A stretch of 64,000 nucleotides of DNA. Origin: Chroococcopsis sp964623815. Lineage in GTDB: Bacteria; Cyanobacteriota; Cyanobacteriia; Cyanobacteriales; Microcystaceae. Where the stretch lies: positions 1 through 64,000 of the forward strand of contig CAZUVR010000017.1 in assembly GCA_964623815.1 (NCBI GenBank). Reading direction: 5' to 3'. Position numbers and translations under genes: made by a program. Below the pieces are notes generated by a model that saw only the letters and a program-made list of their open reading frames with translations, was not told where the DNA came from and searched no databases. This document shows, piece after piece, positions 61,853 to 64,000 of the stretch (the first letter of the stretch is position 1; every line of letters starts with the position of its first letter).

Positions 61853-62083
61853 TCGGTTCTACTTGTCAGCAAGGGGAAATAAAAATTACTAGTCTACGGG
61901 ACGAGTTGAGAAACTTTCCGGCTTGAGATAGAGAGGGAATTATTTTGTTTCTTCACGGTTCTTATTGGTTATTTTTTCAACCGATCCGGGTACTATATTT
62001 TAGTAGGTACTCGCTCAAGCCAGACTTATATTTTATCCCTCAATCTCTACTCGAACATTTTTTCTCTCAGGCCAGAGGTGACT

Positions 62084-63271
62084 ATGGAATTATCGTCCGA
62101 CATATTTAACGAGGTGGTACAGTCTCTAGAAAAGCACGAAGAATCTTTGAGGATTAAAAAATTAATATTTTGTACCTGTCGTAAGTACTGGGAGAATGAC
62201 GTAACTATTCTTAATAGCTTACCTTTAAAAGATCTGATCAATGAATTAATTCAACTTAAACAGACTAATGAGCAGTTAACATTCTCAATATATAAATTAG
62301 TTAAAACCCTCAACCGTCCTAAAATTTATGCGAATGTGGCGACGGTAGTTATAGAACAAGTTAGTAAATTATATAGTTTCTCATCAGCCTACGATACTCA
62401 ATTGATCTCCGTAAACGGCAGTGCTTACCCCCCTGCATCTGGAGAGTTTGCCCCATCTAATTCTTCTGGTAATATAATCGAGCAGATAGCCATCAATATA
62501 GAAAATCATCCCGATGTAGCGAGGGCGAAGAAATTACTGTACGCGGCCTGTAAGAATGAGTGGCAGAACGAAATAGGTGCGATCGACAGCTACGGTATGG
62601 TAAGAATGATAACGGAGATAAATCAACAAAATAGCACCCTGAGTAACGTTAAAAAAAATCTCTATAAAATAGTAGATAACATTAACAAAAAAAATGTTTA
62701 TCTAGCGGTAGCTGATTTTATAATTTCTCAATTCGAGTGCTTATATGAAGTAGATGTAGACTATGAAGAACAGGAAGAAGATGAAAGAGAAGAGGGAACG
62801 CAGTTAAAATTAGTAAAAAGTCAAATAGTTCATTTAGAAAATAGTTATCAAAATGGTCGCAACAGCCAGAAATCGAACGTAGTTACTTCCATCATCGATA
62901 TATCAGACCCGCAACCCGTCACCGAATTACACTATGCCGAACCAGCTCCAGTCGCTCCCGTTAGCGAGAGGAAAACTTACGATCCCTTTGAATTGAGATT
63001 GGAGATCATCCAGTTTAGTAATCCCTTAAGAGCTAAAATATTACTCTTTTCCATCGTTTTTCACCCCTGGGATAAGAGCGGTCAAGATTGGTCGATGTTG
63101 AGGAGTGTTACCTTAGAAGACCTGTTAGAGCAAGTTATTCACAGCGGAAAATCTATCAAGGAGGTAGAAAATAAATTGCAGGAAATAGCAAAAATAAAGA
63201 CGGATGCCGATGTAGAAGCCAATATACAAGCAGCTTGTACCTTAATTCAAGCATTACAAAAAGTGATGTAA
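62084..63271 (+). CDS. Protein with three diverged copies of a ~90-aa helical module
   Basis: About 395 aa, cytoplasmic, unrecognised. The module occurs at about 5-95 (IFNEVVQSLEKHEESLRIKKLIFC...YWENDVTIL...LINELIQL), about 128-220 (IIEQIAINIENHPDVARAKKLLYAACKNEWQNEI...) and about 300-395 (ELRLEIIQFSNPLRAKILLFSIVFHPWDKSG...LLEQVIHSG). Common features are AxKLL(Y/F) followed by a W residue, and a hydrophobic closing helix. The linker before copy 3 is very acidic (EEQEEDEREEG) then Pro/Val-rich. ATG 62084 has AGAGG 5 bases upstream. The pentapeptide gene follows 7 bases later, so they are likely co-expressed. Confidence 0.8.
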   Translation: MELSSDIFNEVVQSLEKHEESLRIKKLIFCTCRKYWENDVTILNSLPLKDLINELIQLKQTNEQLTFSIYKLVKTLNRPKIYANVATVVIEQVSKLYSFSSAYDTQLISVNGSAYPPASGEFAPSNSSGNIIEQIAINIENHPDVARAKKLLYAACKNEWQNEIGAIDSYGMVRMITEINQQNSTLSNVKKNLYKIVDNINKKNVYLAVADFIISQFECLYEVDVDYEEQEEDEREEGTQLKLVKSQIVHLENSYQNGRNSQKSNVVTSIIDISDPQPVTELHYAEPAPVAPVSERKTYDPFELRLEIIQFSNPLRAKILLFSIVFHPWDKSGQDWSMLRSVTLEDLLEQVIHSGKSIKEVENKLQEIAKIKTDADVEANIQAACTLIQALQKVM

Positions 63272-63278
63272 ATATAAT

Positions 63279-64000
63279 ATGAAGCCAACAGAATTAATCG
63301 ATCGCTATTGTGCCGGAGAAACAGTTTTCAGTGGAATTAAACTCCCGAGCGTTAACTTAATCGGTGCCGATTTAATCGGTATAACTTTAAACGAAGCGGA
63401 TTTACACGGGGCTAATCTATTATTCTCCTATCTCAACCGGGCCAATTTAGCTCAGGCTAATCTGGTAGGGGCAAATCTCAGCGGTGCTAGTCTCAATCAA
63501 GCCGACTTAACGGGGGCGGATTTACGTAGCGCCAATCTACACGGCATCATCCTCCAAGGGGCCATATTACGAGATTGTGATATTACCCTGGCTATATTAG
63601 TCGATTCTAATCTAGTGGGGGCGGATTTACGAGGTGCGGACTTGAGTGGGGCGAATTTAACTGGTGCTTGTCTGCGCGGTACGAATATGCGGCAGGAGAA
63701 GAAAAGTTTCAACACTAACCTACAAACCGCTAACCTCAGCCGCGCTGACTTACAGGGCGCGAATATGAAAGGGGTGGATTTAATCCGGGCTAATCTGGCG
63801 GGAGCTAATCTCAAGGAAGTCAATCTCAGAGACGCGGATTTAAAAGGGGCGGATTTGAGTAATGCTAATCTGAAAGGCGCTTTCCTCACTGATGCTAATT
63901 TGATGGGAGCGAAGTTAGTCGGAGCTAACCTTACTAACGCTAATTTCGTCAGGGCGAAAATGAGTAACTGCGACGCGATGGGGGCTAATTTCCAAAATTG
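63279..64000 (+). CDS. Pentapeptide-repeat protein, 3' end cut by the window
   Basis: Starts ATG 63279 (MKPTELIDRYCAGETVFSGIKL) and remains open to the window end, at least 240 residues. Nearly all of it is A(D/N)Lxx pentapeptide repeats, e.g. ADLHGANLLFSYLNRANLAQANLVGANLSG, which fold as a right-handed quadrilateral beta-helix. One break (about 137-155, MRQEKKSFNTNLQTANL) interrupts the coil. Its length and lack of a signal point to a cytoplasmic scaffold-like protein of unknown target. It follows the triple-module gene by 7 bases. Confidence 0.9.
   Translation, partial: MKPTELIDRYCAGETVFSGIKLPSVNLIGADLIGITLNEADLHGANLLFSYLNRANLAQANLVGANLSGASLNQADLTGADLRSANLHGIILQGAILRDCDITLAILVDSNLVGADLRGADLSGANLTGACLRGTNMRQEKKSFNTNLQTANLSRADLQGANMKGVDLIRANLAGANLKEVNLRDADLKGADLSNANLKGAFLTDANLMGAKLVGANLTNANFVRAKMSNCDAMGANFQN

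Noticed and set aside
63497..63889. 130-codon minus-strand frame opposite the pentapeptide gene
   Set aside because: Its Leu/Ala/Pro/Ser repetition is the reverse of the pentapeptide repeats, so it is a shadow of the plus-strand gene.

Overview
The window is a stretch of cyanobacterial chromosome. The evidence is photosystem I genes (psaL and a 38-residue psaI), a Psb32/TLP18.3-type photosystem II repair protein, the Calvin-cycle GAPDH gap2, plant-type zeta-carotene desaturase, several families found essentially only in cyanobacteria (DUF4346, DUF5340-like, a long TrpC), and repeated copies of the octamer GCGATCGC (HIP1). Base composition looks moderate to low in GC. I cannot name the genus. 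Gene density is high. I see no transposase, phage gene or CRISPR array, so this reads as core genome with a few accessory surface and polysaccharide genes.

Layout. 1-4.8 kb (minus): a small unknown protein, a Wzc-like polysaccharide co-polymerase whose kinase motifs are degenerate, a WecG/TagA glycosyltransferase and a DUF790/Bax1-type nuclease. 4.8-9 kb: a Trp-rich TPR protein abutting a DUF1460 amidase-like protein, converging on murB-murC. 9.2-14.8 kb: gap2, a FetB-type permease, a DegT-family aminotransferase, a SRPBCC protein, zeta-carotene desaturase and an unknown. 15-20.4 kb: a PEP-CTERM protein, an RDD membrane protein, psaL-psaI, psb32, DUF4346, a CPXCG protein, leuD and a secreted Gly-Val-Pro repeat protein. 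20.4-24.8 kb: an LpxB-like protein, a sugar-nucleotide pyrophosphorylase, scpA, pdxH and a lone response regulator. 24.8-30.1 kb: the cell-shape block mreB-mreC-mreD followed by a class A PBP.

30.2-44.1 kb: ssb; a capsule/EPS block (GT4 glycosyltransferase, priming sugar transferase, GDP-mannose dehydratase, GDP-fucose synthase) with purE joined by an ATGA overlap; a TPR lipoprotein-like protein, cysH, rplI, gloB, a second GT4 plus ABC exporter pair, mobA and a J-domain/TPR membrane protein. 44.1-51 kb: a DUF5340-like protein, trpC and a 1706-residue RTX surface protein. 51.2-58.6 kb: recA, purL, purF, an FkbM-type methyltransferase and small membrane/TPR proteins. 58.6-64 kb: a compact minus-strand operon (DUF2227, mazG, lepB, corA), tRNA-Val(UAC), a protein made of three copies of a ~90-residue helical module, and a pentapeptide-repeat protein cut by the window end.

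Two themes recur. One is envelope construction: murB, murC, mreBCD, PBP1A, the DUF1460 protein and lepB. The other is surface polysaccharide and secreted surface protein: Wzc-like, WecG, two GT4s, the priming transferase, GDP-fucose synthesis, an ABC exporter, RTX, PEP-CTERM and Gly-Val-Pro proteins. Intergenic spaces carry degenerate heptamer repeats (TCCCAAT/TCCCGAT type) and clear hairpins at most convergent gene ends.
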